Below, one piece after another: positions 50,487 through 63,771 of a stretch of DNA of 64,000 nt (positions are counted from its first letter, which is position 1; the number at the start of each line of letters is the position of its first letter). Origin of the DNA: Nannocystis pusilla (GTDB lineage Bacteria; Myxococcota_A; Polyangia; Nannocystales; Nannocystaceae). A program made the position numbers and the translations under genes. The notes under the pieces were generated by a model. It did not search any database. It was given only the letters and a program-made list of their open reading frames with translations, and had not been told where the DNA came from. The DNA is taken from contig NZ_JAPNKE010000002.1 of assembly GCF_026626665.1 (NCBI RefSeq), forward strand, positions 2,605,204 to 2,669,203. Reading direction: 5' to 3'.

Positions 50487-50959
50487 ATGCGAGCGAGCGC
50501 GCGGCGACGGATCGGTCAGACGGTGGTGTGTATGGTGATGGCGTCGACGGGGATCAATTGCGCCCTCACGGCCACGAGACAATCGAGATGGAAGCGGCGC
50601 CGCAGCCGGACTGGACGGGCTCCCGGCGGACGGATTGCCCCGAAAGGCAGCCCTCGGCGCAGCTGAGCAGCGTCGACGCGGAGGACGAAGGAGCGCTCGA
50701 CGCGGCGCTCGATCTCGCCCGAGGCGTGCTGGCGCTCGAGTCGTACGAGCAGCCGCGAGCCTGTCACGCGCGGCTGGCCGAGCGCCTGCGCATGCAATAC
50801 GACATCGACTACCGCAACGTGGGCGCCTGCGGGATCGACCCGGCGGTGGTCGGCCACGCTCGCGGCTACAACGCGATGATGCACCGCCACATCGCCGACA
50901 GGCACGGGGCGGTGGTCGAGGCGGTGGCCCGCGAGGTCGGGTGCCTCAGGGGCGGCTGA
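50487..50959 (+). CDS. Small exported protein, unknown, frameshifted
   Basis: ATG 50487 with a good Shine-Dalgarno opens a signal-like leader ([20 protein letters not shown], then GINC). The frame must shift by one base near 50575, after which the protein continues as [40 protein letters not shown] and ends [11 protein letters not shown], in all about 157 codons. The mature part is helical with two or three Cys. No known domain. Its last 14 bp overlap the 3' end of the convergent AMP-ligase gene. If the shift is real, only the second half (ATG 50588) could be made. Confidence 0.6.
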
Positions 50960-52410
50960 GCCGGGCCTTGATCACCTTGCCCATGGCGTTGCGCGGGAGG
51001 GCTTCGACGAACCGGACGTCGCGCGGTCGCTTGTGCGGGGCGAGCGCCCGCGCGACGAGGTCGACGAGCTGCTCGGCGGGCGGAGGGCGCGCCGGATCGC
51101 GGGCGACGACGAAGGCGACGATCCGCTCGCCGAGGTCGTCGTCGGGCTCGCCGACCACCGCGACCTCGGCGACGTCGGGGTGCTCCAGCAGGCAGGTCTC
51201 GATCTCGCCGGCGCCGATCTTGAACCCGCCACATTTGATCAGGTCGGTGGCCCGGCGACCGACGATCCGATAGGCGCCATCTTCGGTGCGGGTGGCGAGG
51301 TCACCGGTGTAAAACCACCCGTCGGCGTCGCGCACCGCGGCGGTGGCGTCGGGCCGGCCGAGGTAGCCGGCGAACACGCTGGGGCCACGTACGGCGATCT
51401 CGCCGAGCGTGGTGTCGTCGGCGACGTCGAGCGGGCGCCGGTCGTCGTCGACGAGCTTGACCTCGACGCCGGGGAGAGGCGGACCGACGAGGCCGGGGCG
51501 CGGCGGTCCCGAGGTCGGGACGGCGCACACGATGAGGGTCTCGGTGAGGCCGTAGCGCTCGTAGACGCCGCGACCGGTGAGGGCGGCGATCCGTCGGTGC
51601 TCGCGCGCGGACAGGGCGGCCGAGCCGGAGATCAAGAGGCGCGCGGCCCCGAGATCGGCGGCGACCGAGGGATCGCGCTCGGCGAGATCGGCCAGGCGGA
51701 CGTACATGGTCGGCACCGCGAACAGCATGCCGCCGCCGCGCAGGGCCACGGCCAGCGGGGCGGGCTCGAAGCGCGGCTGCCAGTGCAGGCGACCGCCGAT
51801 CCGCAGGCTGCCGAACAGGCCGAGCACGAGGCCGTGGACGTGGAACAGCGGCAGGGCGTGGACCACCGTGTCGGCGGCCGTCCACGCCCACGCGCGGGCG
51901 AGGCCGTCGAGGTTGGCGGCCACGCCCGCGGCGGTGAGGACGGCCCCCTTGGGCGCGCCGGTGGTGCCCGAGGTGTAGATGAGGAGGAGGGGGCGATCGT
52001 CGGCGCGGTGAAGTCGGCCTGAACTTCAGGACATGATTTTCGGACATGTCCTCTTCGACAGGCAAAGCGCGACCGAGCGGGCCCTCGGGGGCGTCGTCGG
52101 GGCGGGCGGCGAAGCAGCAGCGCGGGGCCGCGTCGGCGGCGATGTGGGAGCACTCGCGCTCGCCGAGCCGGGGGTTCAGCGGGACGGTGACGACGCCGGC
52201 GAGCGCGCCGCCGACCAGGGCGACGACGGTGCCGAGGTGCGGCTGGGTCCACACGCCGACGCGGTCGCCCGGGCGGACGCCGGCGCGGACGAGGGCCTCT
52301 GCGTGGCGCCGCGCGGCGGCGAGGAGCTGGCGGTCGGTGTACGTGGCGTCGCCGACGGTGAGCACCGTTCGGCCGTCGGGGTGCGCGAGGCAGGGGAAGA
52401 GGGCGTCCAC
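50946..52410 (-). CDS. AMP-dependent acyl-CoA synthetase/ligase, two frameshifts
   Basis: About 489 residues, ANL superfamily (acyl-CoA synthetase, malonyl-CoA or medium-chain type by length). The P-loop-like motif LLLIYTSGTTGAPKG is present in a third frame near 51980; LPLFHVHGLVLGLFG, YGLTE, DGWFYTGDLA (hinge region), GGFKIGAGEIE and the C-terminal catalytic Lys in [12 protein letters not shown] all follow in the main frame. Two missing bases, near 52038 and near 52000, bring everything into one frame. Start ATG 52410. Acts on a carboxylic acid with ATP and CoA; the acid is unknown. The gene ends overlapping its convergent neighbour by 14 bp. Confidence 0.85.
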
Positions 52411-52449
52411 TCCTCGATGCGTGTCGCAAATCCCGGGCCCGGTTGCAAG

Positions 52450-53432
52450 TCACTGCACCATCGGGACGTAGGTCATCCACTCGCCGTCGGCGAGGTCGTA
52501 TTGCCGCAGCGCGGCAACGTGCAATCGATCTCGGTGCCGGCGATCCGGGCCTCGTCGAGGCACAGGGCCCCGTCCGCGGTCCACACGGCCTCGATCGCGG
52601 CCGGCTCGGCGGTGAGCTCCACCGTGCCCGCGACGTTCTCCCACTGGATCGGCGTGCCGTCGGCGGTGTAGCTGTGACCGTCGCCGCAATAGTCGGCGGT
52701 GATCATCTTGAGGGTCGCCTGGCGCCGCGCGGGGGTGGTCTTGCTGCTCTGCGGGCCGTAGCCGAGCAGCGACAGCTTGGCCGCGGCCGAGCCGGCGCAG
52801 GCGATGCTGAACCACCGCTGCTCCGGGTCGGGGCGGACCTCCTTGGCCTCCATGTCGTAGGTCTCGCCGCCGAGGACCAGCGCGATCGGGGCCCGCTCTG
52901 AATCATGATACCCGGTGCAAACATTCCGCTCGATGTGATGACCGTCGACATAGACGAGGCCGTAGGCGTCGACGTCCGGGGCGCCCTCGGCCCAGCGGGC
53001 GACGCGGGCGTGCGAGGCGATCATCACGGTCGCGAACGTCTGCCCGCCGGCTCCGAGGTAAATGCGCGTGCCGAGCAGGGCCGGGCCGGCGAGCGCGGCG
53101 CCGCGGGCGTCGCGGAGGACGAAGGCGTCGCCGACGACGTCGAGCCGGTCGAAGCCGCCGGCCGCGGCCGCGGGACCGGGCGCGACCTTCACGATCCGCA
53201 GCCCGGCGGCGTTGGCCTGCCCGCCGAGGTGGAGCTCGTGGATCGAGCTGCCGAACACCTCGGCGGCATTGAATCCGCACTGCCAGATCGGGCAACTGGA
53301 GCCCTTTTCGCCGATTCGGGGATTGGTGACACCAGGGTCTTCGCCTATCAATGTCTTATCAATGTCACAGGCGGCGAGCAGTCCGCAAAAGGCCGTCGCA
53401 GCGCGGATTCCATGACAGTTTCTTGATTTCAC
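52450..53432 (-). CDS. ADYC-domain lipoprotein, frameshifted near the end
   Basis: About 327 residues. GTG 53432 with GGAGGA five bases upstream opens KSRNCHGIRAATAFCGLLAAC, a lipoprotein signal. The C-terminal motif ITADYCGDGHSYTADGTPIQW is the hallmark of the ADYC domain, found mainly in myxobacterial secreted proteins with unknown role. Cys residues are many and spaced for disulfides (CPIWQCGFN, NVCTGYHDS, DGALCLDEA). A one-base shift near 52510 leads into QYDLADGEWMTYVPMVQ and the stop at 52450. Open frame to 53513 upstream is less signal-like. Confidence 0.82.
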
Positions 53433-53534
53433 AACAATCCTCCACTCCCTCTCTATGCAGTGTCGGGCCGCTTTCAAGCCCGAACGAAGGGTGGATGTGA
53501 TCCGCGCCCACACTCGCCGCGTGAGCCGATGTTT

Positions 53535-56894
<3,360 letters not shown>

Positions 56895-57147
56895 CGGGCG
56901 GAGCAGCCTTTCAGTATGACTCCGGTCACACGTACGTCCCACTCCGACCCGCCGAGCAGGGTCGACCGGATCACCCGGGGGTGCGAAACCCGCCGCACAC
57001 CCGTATGTCGGATAATTACCTCCCCATTACACTTTGGACCCAGATCGCTCAGGACGCCGGGAATCAGTGGCTCCGGCTCGGTTGCCGCAATCTCCGACAA
57101 GCGATCTCGGCCTGCTCGGCCTTGAGGTTCGCAGACCCCACGCGCGA

Positions 57148-58317
57148 TCAGGCGCGCGCGAGTTCGATCCGGGTCAGCTCGGCCGGCGCGCCGACGCGCA
57201 TCGGCGGACCCCAGTAGCCGGTGCCACGGCTGACGTAGATGGCGGTGTCCCGCACGCGGTGCAGACCGGCGACGAACGGCTGCTGCAGCGGCACGAGGAA
57301 GTTGAAGGGGAAGATCTGGCCGCCGTGGGTGTGCCCGGAGATCTGGAGGGACACGCCGTGCTCGGCGGCCTCGTGGACCTGGCGCGGCTGGTGGGCGAGG
57401 AGCACGAGCGGGCGGGCCGGATCGCGGCCGGCGAGCGCCCCGGCGAGGTCGGGGCCGTGATCGGGCAGGAAGTTGCCGCCGGTCGGGTCGTCGATGCCGG
57501 CCAGATCGAGCGCGGCGCCTTCTCTCTCGATACTGACCCGCTCGTTGCGCAGGACCCGCACGCCGAGCGTGGCGAGGTGCGCGACCCATTCGGCGGCGCC
57601 CGAGAAGTACTCGTGGTTGCCGGTGACGAAGTAGACGCCGTGCCGGGCCTTGAGCCGGGAGAGCGGCTCGAGCAGAGGCCCGAGGCGAGCCACGGTGCCG
57701 TCGACGAGGTCGCCGGTGATGGCGACGACGTCGGGCTCCATGGCGTTGGTCTTGGCGACGAGCTCCTCGAGGAAGGCGCGGCCGATGGTGGGGCCGACGT
57801 GGACATCGGTGATCTGGGCGATGACGAAGCCGGCGAAGGGGTCGGGGAGGCCCGCGAGCGGGACCTTGACCGGCTTGACCGCGATCGGCCGCAGCACCGA
57901 CCAGACGCCGTAGCCGGCGGCCCCGAGCGCGCCGGCGCCGACCAGACCGCCGAACAGCCGGGCCAGGAATTGCCGCCGCGCCGGGTCGGCCGGAGTGCCT
58001 GCGAGCCGCTCGATGAGCCAGGCGAGCCCGCGGACGAGGTCGGCCGGGATGAGGAGGACGAACAGGAGGAACATCAGGCCGAGCCAGCCGTAGACGACCC
58101 AGGAGATCGGGGTGGCGACCTCCCGCGGGAGCGACCGCGAGGCCATCTGAAACAGCGGGAAGGCGAGGGCGAGCGCGACGATGGCCCAGCCGAGGACGCG
58201 ACCCCAGGGCATGGGCCAGCCGATGTCACGCACGAGTCGAGCCCACAGGTAGTAATGGATCCCCGCGGACACGGTGAGGACGAGCCCGAGGAACACGACC
58301 ATCCGGCTGATCGACAT
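57148..58317 (-). CDS. Membrane-anchored metallophosphoesterase (YkuE type)
   Basis: 389 residues from ATG 58317. About four N-terminal membrane helices (MVVFLGLVLTVSAGIHYYLW, VLGWAIVALALAFPLF, WVVYGWLGLMFLLFVLL, LFGGLVGAGALGAAGYGVW) lead to a phosphoesterase domain with all metal motifs: ITDVHVG, GDLVDG, GNHEYF, LAHQPRQV, SGHTHGGQIFP. YkuE-like relatives act on UDP-diacylglucosamine (LpxH-like) or other phospho-lipids; the substrate here is open. No frame break. Upstream gap of 210 bp to the next gene shows nothing notable. Confidence 0.9.
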   Translation of the reverse strand: MSISRMVVFLGLVLTVSAGIHYYLWARLVRDIGWPMPWGRVLGWAIVALALAFPLFQMASRSLPREVATPISWVVYGWLGLMFLLFVLLIPADLVRGLAWLIERLAGTPADPARRQFLARLFGGLVGAGALGAAGYGVWSVLRPIAVKPVKVPLAGLPDPFAGFVIAQITDVHVGPTIGRAFLEELVAKTNAMEPDVVAITGDLVDGTVARLGPLLEPLSRLKARHGVYFVTGNHEYFSGAAEWVAHLATLGVRVLRNERVSIEREGAALDLAGIDDPTGGNFLPDHGPDLAGALAGRDPARPLVLLAHQPRQVHEAAEHGVSLQISGHTHGGQIFPFNFLVPLQQPFVAGLHRVRDTAIYVSRGTGYWGPPMRVGAPAELTRIELARA

Positions 58318-58529
58318 CCCGTCGATCTTTAGCAGGGCGGCGCCCAGATCCGACGTCGGTCTGCCCCTGCGGAGGCTGCGCACTCGTGCGCTCCCGGGGC
58401 AGGGGAGCAGGTGAGGGCGGAGATGGCCCAAGAGACAGACGCATCGTGCGGTCCCGGAGGCGCGCGTCGCGGGAGTCCGCACTTCGGCGGCCGCTCTGGC
58501 GGCGAGACGGCCGCGGGCGACGCCGGGAC

Positions 58530-59621
58530 TCAGCGGAAATTGAGGTCGACGTAGCCCGGCGTGCGGCGATACGGGAGCGTGAGCTGCAGGGGCCAACCCT
58601 CGTGTTCGGCGAGCCGGAGCAAGCGCGACTTCTTCCTGGCGAGCGCGGCGATGGTGGCGGCAGTGACGTCGTCGAGCGACCGAAGGCCGGCCTGCAGAAT
58701 CAGGAAGTTCAAGTGCTGGAGGTCGAGGAGGCCGGCGATCGAGACGTCCGCGGCGACGACGAGGTCGAGGACCCGCAAGATGGGAAAGCTCGCCAGTTCG
58801 GCGATGCCGGCGGCGTTGGCCTGAGTGTGCAGCGTCGTCAACTTGGGCAGCCGGGCCAGGACCGCGAACCCGTCGAGCTTGCCGACCAGGCGCAGGGTCG
58901 CAAGGCGCGTCAGGCTGGCGAGGGGGGTGAGGTCGCAGTCGGGAGTGACCTCGAGCTCGAGCCAGCGCACGTCGCGGGCGGCCTCGAAGCCGACGAGCGT
59001 GGCGAACGGCCCGGCGTTGCGCAGCCGCAGGTCCTGACGCTCGGCGAGCAAGCGCCGGCCGAGCTCGGGACCGAGGCGCGGCCAGGCGTCGCGCACGGCC
59101 CGGGCGCCGTGCTCCTCGAAGCTCTCGCCGTTGCGGCCCTCGTCGCTGCACAGCGCGATCAGGGCGTCGAGCTCGCCAGCCGGACTCGCGGCGCCGCGGA
59201 CAGCCGCGAGCTTGCGCGCGTGGCCCTCGCAGGTGGCCCGCAGCGCGCTCTCCTCGAGGTCGAGGACCTCGGCGCAGTAGAGCAGGGCAGTGTCGAAGTC
59301 GACGGCGATTCCGCGGTCCTTCGCGGTCTCCAGGTAGCCTTCGACGAACTCGATCTGGACGGCGGGTGTGGCATCCTCGGCGTCGAAAGCACAGTGGACG
59401 TCCCAGGCGACCTCGCGCAGAGGATCGACCTTGGGGCGCTTCGTGGTGGTCTTGTTGGCCGCCGGTTTCTTCGTGGTCTTCTTGGCGGCCGATTTCGTCG
59501 CGGGCTTCTTGGCCGTCGATTTCTTCGCGGCTTTCTTCGCGGCGGTTTGCTTCGTCGCTTTCTTGGTCGCGGGCTTTTTCGCTGCCGCGGTCTTCTTGCC
59601 GGTGCTCGGCTTCGTGGCCAT
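58530..59621 (-). CDS. Histone-H1-like Lys/Ala tail fused to leucine-rich-repeat-like domain
   Basis: 363 residues from ATG 59621. Residues 1-65 are Lys/Ala/Thr repeats (KKTAAAKKPATKKATKQT), like the C-terminal tail of histone H1 and bacterial H1-like proteins that bind DNA. The rest has a helical part (WDVHCAFDAEDATPAVQIEF) and then leucine-rich strands (LASLTRLATLRLVGKLDG, LARLPKLTTLHTQAN, LASFPILRVLDLVV) resembling a short LRR or SWIM-less WGR-neighbour domain. It could tether a protein-binding domain to the nucleoid. A longer open frame to 59735 lacks support. Function unknown. Confidence 0.8.
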   Translation of the reverse strand: MATKPSTGKKTAAAKKPATKKATKQTAAKKAAKKSTAKKPATKSAAKKTTKKPAANKTTTKRPKVDPLREVAWDVHCAFDAEDATPAVQIEFVEGYLETAKDRGIAVDFDTALLYCAEVLDLEESALRATCEGHARKLAAVRGAASPAGELDALIALCSDEGRNGESFEEHGARAVRDAWPRLGPELGRRLLAERQDLRLRNAGPFATLVGFEAARDVRWLELEVTPDCDLTPLASLTRLATLRLVGKLDGFAVLARLPKLTTLHTQANAAGIAELASFPILRVLDLVVAADVSIAGLLDLQHLNFLILQAGLRSLDDVTAATIAALARKKSRLLRLAEHEGWPLQLTLPYRRTPGYVDLNFR

Positions 59622-60072
59622 GCGCGCGATGCTACCCGATGCTTCTCGAGCGCAGCGCAGTTCGTCTCGTCGCGGTGGCACGCTCGGCAGGTCATCCGCA
59701 GGCGCGGGTCTGCCCCCTGGCGGCAGCAGCAGCACGGCCGATCCGCCTCGGGCCCGCTCCGAGCGACGAGAAGGCAGCCGAGAGCGAGGTCCGGAAGCAT
59801 GCCTGGGGAGCTCGGCGCTCGAGGCCTCTCATGCTTCGATTCGAATGGTCAATGACTCATGGGACATGTCGTGCGATTCGCGCTGGCCTGGATCCGGCCG
59901 ACATGAACTTCGCGGACAGCAACCATGCACGCAGCGACAGGTGAGCGAGCGCCAGGGCGATGAGGACGACGAGCGCGCTGAAAACCGCCGCCGAGGACGA
60001 GTCGGAGGTCGAGCCGCGAGGACAGGACTCACTGCGGGAGCGGCGGCGTGCTCGGCGAGTACGCGTGACGGG
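59622..60072. other. Intergenic, no gene seen
   Basis: About 450 bp between two minus-strand genes. Contains isolated 14-bp-type cores (CATG at 59865 and near 59902) but no array, RNA gene or coding frame I can support. Confidence 0.5.
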
Positions 60073-60558
60073 CTACGCCGCGGACGCGTCGAGCAGGCCG
60101 GACAGCCACTCCCTGATCGCCGGCTCCTTTGGAACGCCCGTGAACGCACCCACGGGCTGGCCGCCCTTGACGACGACGACCATCGGGATCGACTGGAGGC
60201 CGAGCATCTGTCCGATGCGCGGGTTCTCGTCGGCGTTCAACTTGGCGAGGACCCAGGCGCCGTTCGCCTCGCCGGCCAGCCACTCCAAAGAGGGCGAGAG
60301 CACCGAGCACGGCCCGCACCAGGCGGCCCACAGGTCGACGATCACGGGCACATGCAGCGACCGCTCGACGACCTCGGCCTGGAAGGTCGCGTCGGTGACG
60401 TCGATGACGGGCGAGCCGGCAAGGTCGGGCGAAGGAGCGGAGGCGAGGACGGGCGCAGCTCCGGCCGCGGCCGCGAAACGGGCCTGCAGGGCGGACAGGT
60501 CCGCTTCGGACAGTGCGGCCGAGATGACTGGTCTTCGACGTGAATCTGGCGCTGTCAC
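60073..60558 (-). CDS. Thioredoxin with N-terminal extension
   Basis: 161 residues from GTG 60558. The thioredoxin fold covers about 50-160: [37 protein letters not shown] with the redox pair C81-C84 (WCGPC), [18 protein letters not shown] and the cis-Pro loop SIPMVVVV. The first 45 residues (Ala-rich, with [18 protein letters not shown]) are extra and not a signal peptide. A general disulfide reductase; it could serve the 4Fe-4S APS reductase at 8.9 kb, but nothing links them directly. No operon partner. Confidence 0.9.
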   Translation of the reverse strand: MTAPDSRRRPVISAALSEADLSALQARFAAAAGAAPVLASAPSPDLAGSPVIDVTDATFQAEVVERSLHVPVIVDLWAAWCGPCSVLSPSLEWLAGEANGAWVLAKLNADENPRIGQMLGLQSIPMVVVVKGGQPVGAFTGVPKEPAIREWLSGLLDASAA

Positions 60559-61187
60559 ACTTTCATCCTAGCACGCCCGCGTCCGGGCATGTCGCGCCGG
60601 GCCGTCACGCGCAGCTCGACCGCGCCCCTCTGTCGCCTCGAAGTGCACGCAGTCCAGCACGACCCGGCCGTGCGCCCCTCGAGCTGCGGCATCACGTACG
60701 ATTCGCAATCGCTCGAGAGGCGCCCGACCGCGCTCCCCTCGGTCCCGTCGCAGAGCGCAGGCTCGCTTCGGAAGTTCTCGCGGCGATGTTCCGCGAAATG
60801 AATTGCGCCTCTCGAGCGAGCAGTTCAGGACCCCGGCGCGCGCTCGCTCGTCGCGCAGCGCCAGGTCCGGGCGCTCACCCGCTCCACCCGCATCCAGACG
60901 CACCCCGCGCCGCCGACGGCGTCGTTCGAGGCGCGGCCGGCGTTGGATCCCCGACCCCGTCTCGGGCGGTCCGGGCGGCACAAAAGACGCGGAGCAGGAC
61001 GAGCGCTTCCGCACGATCATGCGGCGCCCAGCATGGCGCCCCAGTCAAGGCCCTCGGGCCGGTCGCCCTCGCGGCCCTCCTCGGCCTCTCGGGCCCTGCG
61101 ACCAAGATCGGCCGGGGGGCCCCCGCGGCCCTCGCGCTGCTTTCGGCTCTTGCGGAGAGGGTGTACTTCGGCCACCCTCCCGGTCTC
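60559..61187. other. Gene-poor stretch before tRNA-Arg
   Basis: About 630 bp. All open frames are Arg/Pro-rich shadows. One CATG unit near 60589. I see no RNA gene or promoter that I could defend. Confidence 0.5.
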
Positions 61188-61264
61188 GCTCGCATAGCTC
61201 AGTTGGATAGAGCGACAGTTTCCTAAACTGTAGGTCCCAGGTTCGATTCCTGGTGTGGGCGCCA
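61188..61264 (+). tRNA. tRNA-Arg (anticodon CCU)
   Basis: Cloverleaf by eye: acceptor GCTCGCA / TGTGGGC (two G-T pairs), D-arm with AGCTCAGTTGGATAGAGC, anticodon stem ACAGT/ACTGT around loop TTCCTAA (anticodon CCT, reads AGG), T-arm CCAGG-TTCGATT-CCTGG, discriminator G and encoded CCA at 61262-61264. Decodes the rare AGG codon in this G+C-rich genome. Confidence 0.95.
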
Positions 61265-61266
61265 CG

Positions 61267-61293
61267 GTCCAGTCCCCCTCGAGGGGGCTGGAC
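61267..61293 (+). terminator. Hairpin after tRNA-Arg
   Basis: GTCCAG / CTGGAC and CCCCC / GGGGG arms with a TCGA loop and one unpaired T, two bases after the tRNA. Only a weak T-run follows, but stability and place fit a tRNA terminator. Confidence 0.75.
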
Positions 61294-62180
61294 ACTTGAT
61301 TAACGTGGTCCTGTCGCAGAGCGGCGACCGATCCGACGCGGCCGCCTCGCGGAGCTCGAGCCCGCAGACGCCGCATGGGGCCGGCTGCGGCTGCACGCTG
61401 GCGACGCGCGAGCGAACGGTGGCGCTGCACGGTTCGCGCGTGGCGACGCTGCTGACGGCCGCCGCGAGGCCGGAGCACCTGGGGAGGGATGTTCGGATTG
61501 TCGGCGAGCGGGTCGACGTGCAACGAACAGGGCGTCTGCCCTCGGCCTCGATACCGACTGCGAGCGGGCCGTGCTGCATACGACGTCCGAGGCGTGGCGT
61601 TCGGCGACGGAAGTAGGCAGGGACGACTGCCGATGAGTCGCGCGGCCGCCTTCGAACACTGCCGCGTAGATCGATTGAATGTCCTTCAAGACATGTCTCA
61701 TGCGGCATGTTCTTCGAGACAGTCACGTCGATGTCGTCGAACGCGATGCGTTCGCCGCGCCGCTCGCCGGCGCGGGACGCGGCCACCGGCGCGCCGAGCA
61801 CAGACCTGAATTTCGTCGACCCGACGCGATCCTCGGGCGGATCGCTCTGTCGTGCGCCCGCGTCACCGCAGGCGGCGCGTGTGCTTGCGAGCCGGGCGCC
61901 GGCGACAGCGAAAGGGACGCGTCTGCGGCGCAGCTCGCAAGCGCATGGACGTCGGGCCTTGAGCTCGCGACGCCCAGGCCGAACCCCTCGGCGCGACGCG
62001 CACGACCGCGTCGCCATGGCTGTGTACGCTGGCCGTCGCGGTGCGGCCGACGCACGCCGCTCGCCCAGCGCACTCAGCGGGACCCTGGTTGGCGGCGCGT
62101 CGGCGCGCAGCGGTGTCCAGGAGACATCGGGCGGATCCGCACGTTGATTGCGGTGGCCGGAGTTGGGACAACGAACGAGC
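61294..62180. other. Gene-poor stretch with three repeat units
   Basis: About 890 bp between tRNA-Arg and the next gene. Cores CATG 61692, CATG 61706 and CAGT 61720 are in 14-bp phase; an extra CATG at 61699 is half a period off. Open frames are composition artefacts. I looked for a tRNA-linked integration repeat and did not find one by eye. Confidence 0.5.
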
Positions 62181-62764
62181 ATGCGGTCCCGTCACGCTCG
62201 CTCCGCCCCGAAGCTCCTCGGCCTCGCCCTCGCGCTCGCGGGAGCGTCGGCGTTGTCCTACAGCGTGGCCGCGGCGCAGAAGCAGAAAGAGCCGGGCAAG
62301 AAGGACGCGCTGACGTCGCCGCCCGGACCGGTGCCCGCAGCGCCGCCGCCCTCGACGACGCTGCCGCCGAAGGTGGTGGCCAACGACCTCCGCGACCTGC
62401 TGGTGACCTTCAAGGACGCGGGCGCGCTGAAGCTGCGCTCGAGCTTCAACAGCTCGCGCTCGGGACGAAGTTCGCTTCGGACGTGCTCGAGATCGAGGGT
62501 TCGAGCGGGGTGACCGTCAGCGAGCGCGGCAAGTGGAGCTTCTCGCCGCCGACGTTCAAGGTGTCGATCGCCATGAACGCCGAGGCCCGCGCGGCGCTGG
62601 ACCTGTGCTTGAGGCTGGTGACGGCGCCGGCCAACGGCCGCGCGCTGACGCTCGAGTTCATGCGCCTGAACTCGCCGGCGGTCGACGCTTACTCGCTGTC
62701 GTCGACGGTGCTCGACGTGATCCGGCCGCTCGAGATGGGCTTCATCAACTGTTCGCTCGATTGA
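62181..62764 (+). CDS. Exported protein, unknown, frameshifted
   Basis: ATG 62181 opens a signal peptide (LLGLALALAGASALSYSVAAA) followed by a Lys/Pro linker (QKQKEPGKKDALTSPPGP). VVANDLRDLLVTFKDAGALKL continues until about 62445, where one base must be added to reach LQQLALGTKFASDVLEIEGS, VSERGKWSFSPPTFKVSIAM and the end LEMGFINCSLD. The joined product has about 195 residues, a small alpha/beta domain of unknown type. The frame of the second half is longer on paper (from 61679) but its upstream part is not protein-like. Confidence 0.65.
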
Positions 62765-62803
62765 GCGCGACCGCGGCGCGCCCGCCACCACGCGGCGAAC
62801 GGC

Positions 62804-63154
62804 TCACCGCACCTCCGCGCACTCCCACGCGTCGTCGGCGATCTCCCAGATCCGCTCGCCACATGCCTCACCGGAGGCGAGGAGATCACGCGCGTGGCCG
62901 GGGGCGAGGCGGACCACCAGGCTCATCGGCCGCGCAGGCGTGTCCGCGGTGTCGCCCTCGCACTGCACGTTCCAGCGCAGCTCGCAGCGGACCGTGACCT
63001 CACATTGATTGTGGACCCGCAGCGACATCCCGCGCGGGCTGGCTTCGGGCGCCACCTGGACGCACTCGGCCACCGACTGCGCAGCATGGCTGGTAGACAA
63101 GGACGCGCCGTACGCGAACGACGCGCACGACACCGCGAACAAGATCCGGCGCAT
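62804..63154 (-). CDS. Small Cys-rich exported protein
   Basis: 116 residues from ATG 63154. Signal RRILFAVSCASFAYGASLSTSHA with cleavage before AQSVAEC. The mature part has eight Cys (VAECVQV, HNQCEVTVRCELRWNVQC, GEACGERIW, AWECAEV), likely four disulfides, and beta-strand character. Similar small proteins are common in myxobacteria but I know no family name. It converges on the exported protein at 62181-62764, with about 40 bp between the stops. No frame break. Confidence 0.7.
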   Translation of the reverse strand: MRRILFAVSCASFAYGASLSTSHAAQSVAECVQVAPEASPRGMSLRVHNQCEVTVRCELRWNVQCEGDTADTPARPMSLVVRLAPGHARDLLASGEACGERIWEIADDAWECAEVR

Positions 63155-63771
63155 GACGACCCCTTTGGCGCGACGCTCCTGGGGAACGTCGCAGGCCGGC
63201 TATCGACAGCGGCTCGGGCGAGAGGTTCCCGGTTCGTTCGCGACGATCGGGCGCGACGTCACGCCCGTCCTCATTCGCGCCACGGGGCGACAGGTTCCTT
63301 GTCCTTGGGACATGTCCCATATGACATGTTCTTCCAGACATACAAAGGGCCGCGATGAGGAGCTGTCTCGACGGACAGCGGAACGACGCCGGCAGGTCGA
63401 CGCGGCGGACGGCAGCCAGCAGTGGGGTGCGAGCCGTCGACAAGCGAGGCAGTGTCGGCACGTCTGCGTACACGGCGACCGCCCCACGAGCTCGAGCCCT
63501 CCGGCCGTGGACCCGAAGACCGGCGCAAGCTCGAGTGGCACTTCGCGGGCGTTGCGCGACGAATGATGGCACCAGGAGACCTGGAATATTCGCACACGGC
63601 CCAGAATCGCACGGCGCTGCGCCCCGGACAGATGTCCGGTGAAACTAGTACAGCCGCTCCGAAGTTCTCCAGGGGTTTATCGACGGCGGCGGTTCATGGA
63701 TCCACCTGGATCCATCGCTGAAGGGGCCGTAGGCCTTGAAATAGAGAGCGCGCGAAAACGATCTCATCGGT
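63155..63771. other. Intergenic with repeat units upstream of transposase
   Basis: About 620 bp without a gene I can support. Cores CATG 63311, CATG 63325 and CATA 63339 are 14 bp apart and give GGGACATGTCCC as a palindrome; a CAGG at 63291 is out of phase. The left end of the IS element at 63772 should lie in the last 100 bp, but I cannot place its inverted repeat. Confidence 0.55.

Noticed and set aside
61294..62180. tRNA-linked att repeat
   Set aside because: No second copy of the tRNA 3' end is visible by eye in this window.
61223..62182. A 319-residue minus-strand gene over tRNA-Arg
   Set aside because: It covers the tRNA and its terminator and has no protein-like composition.
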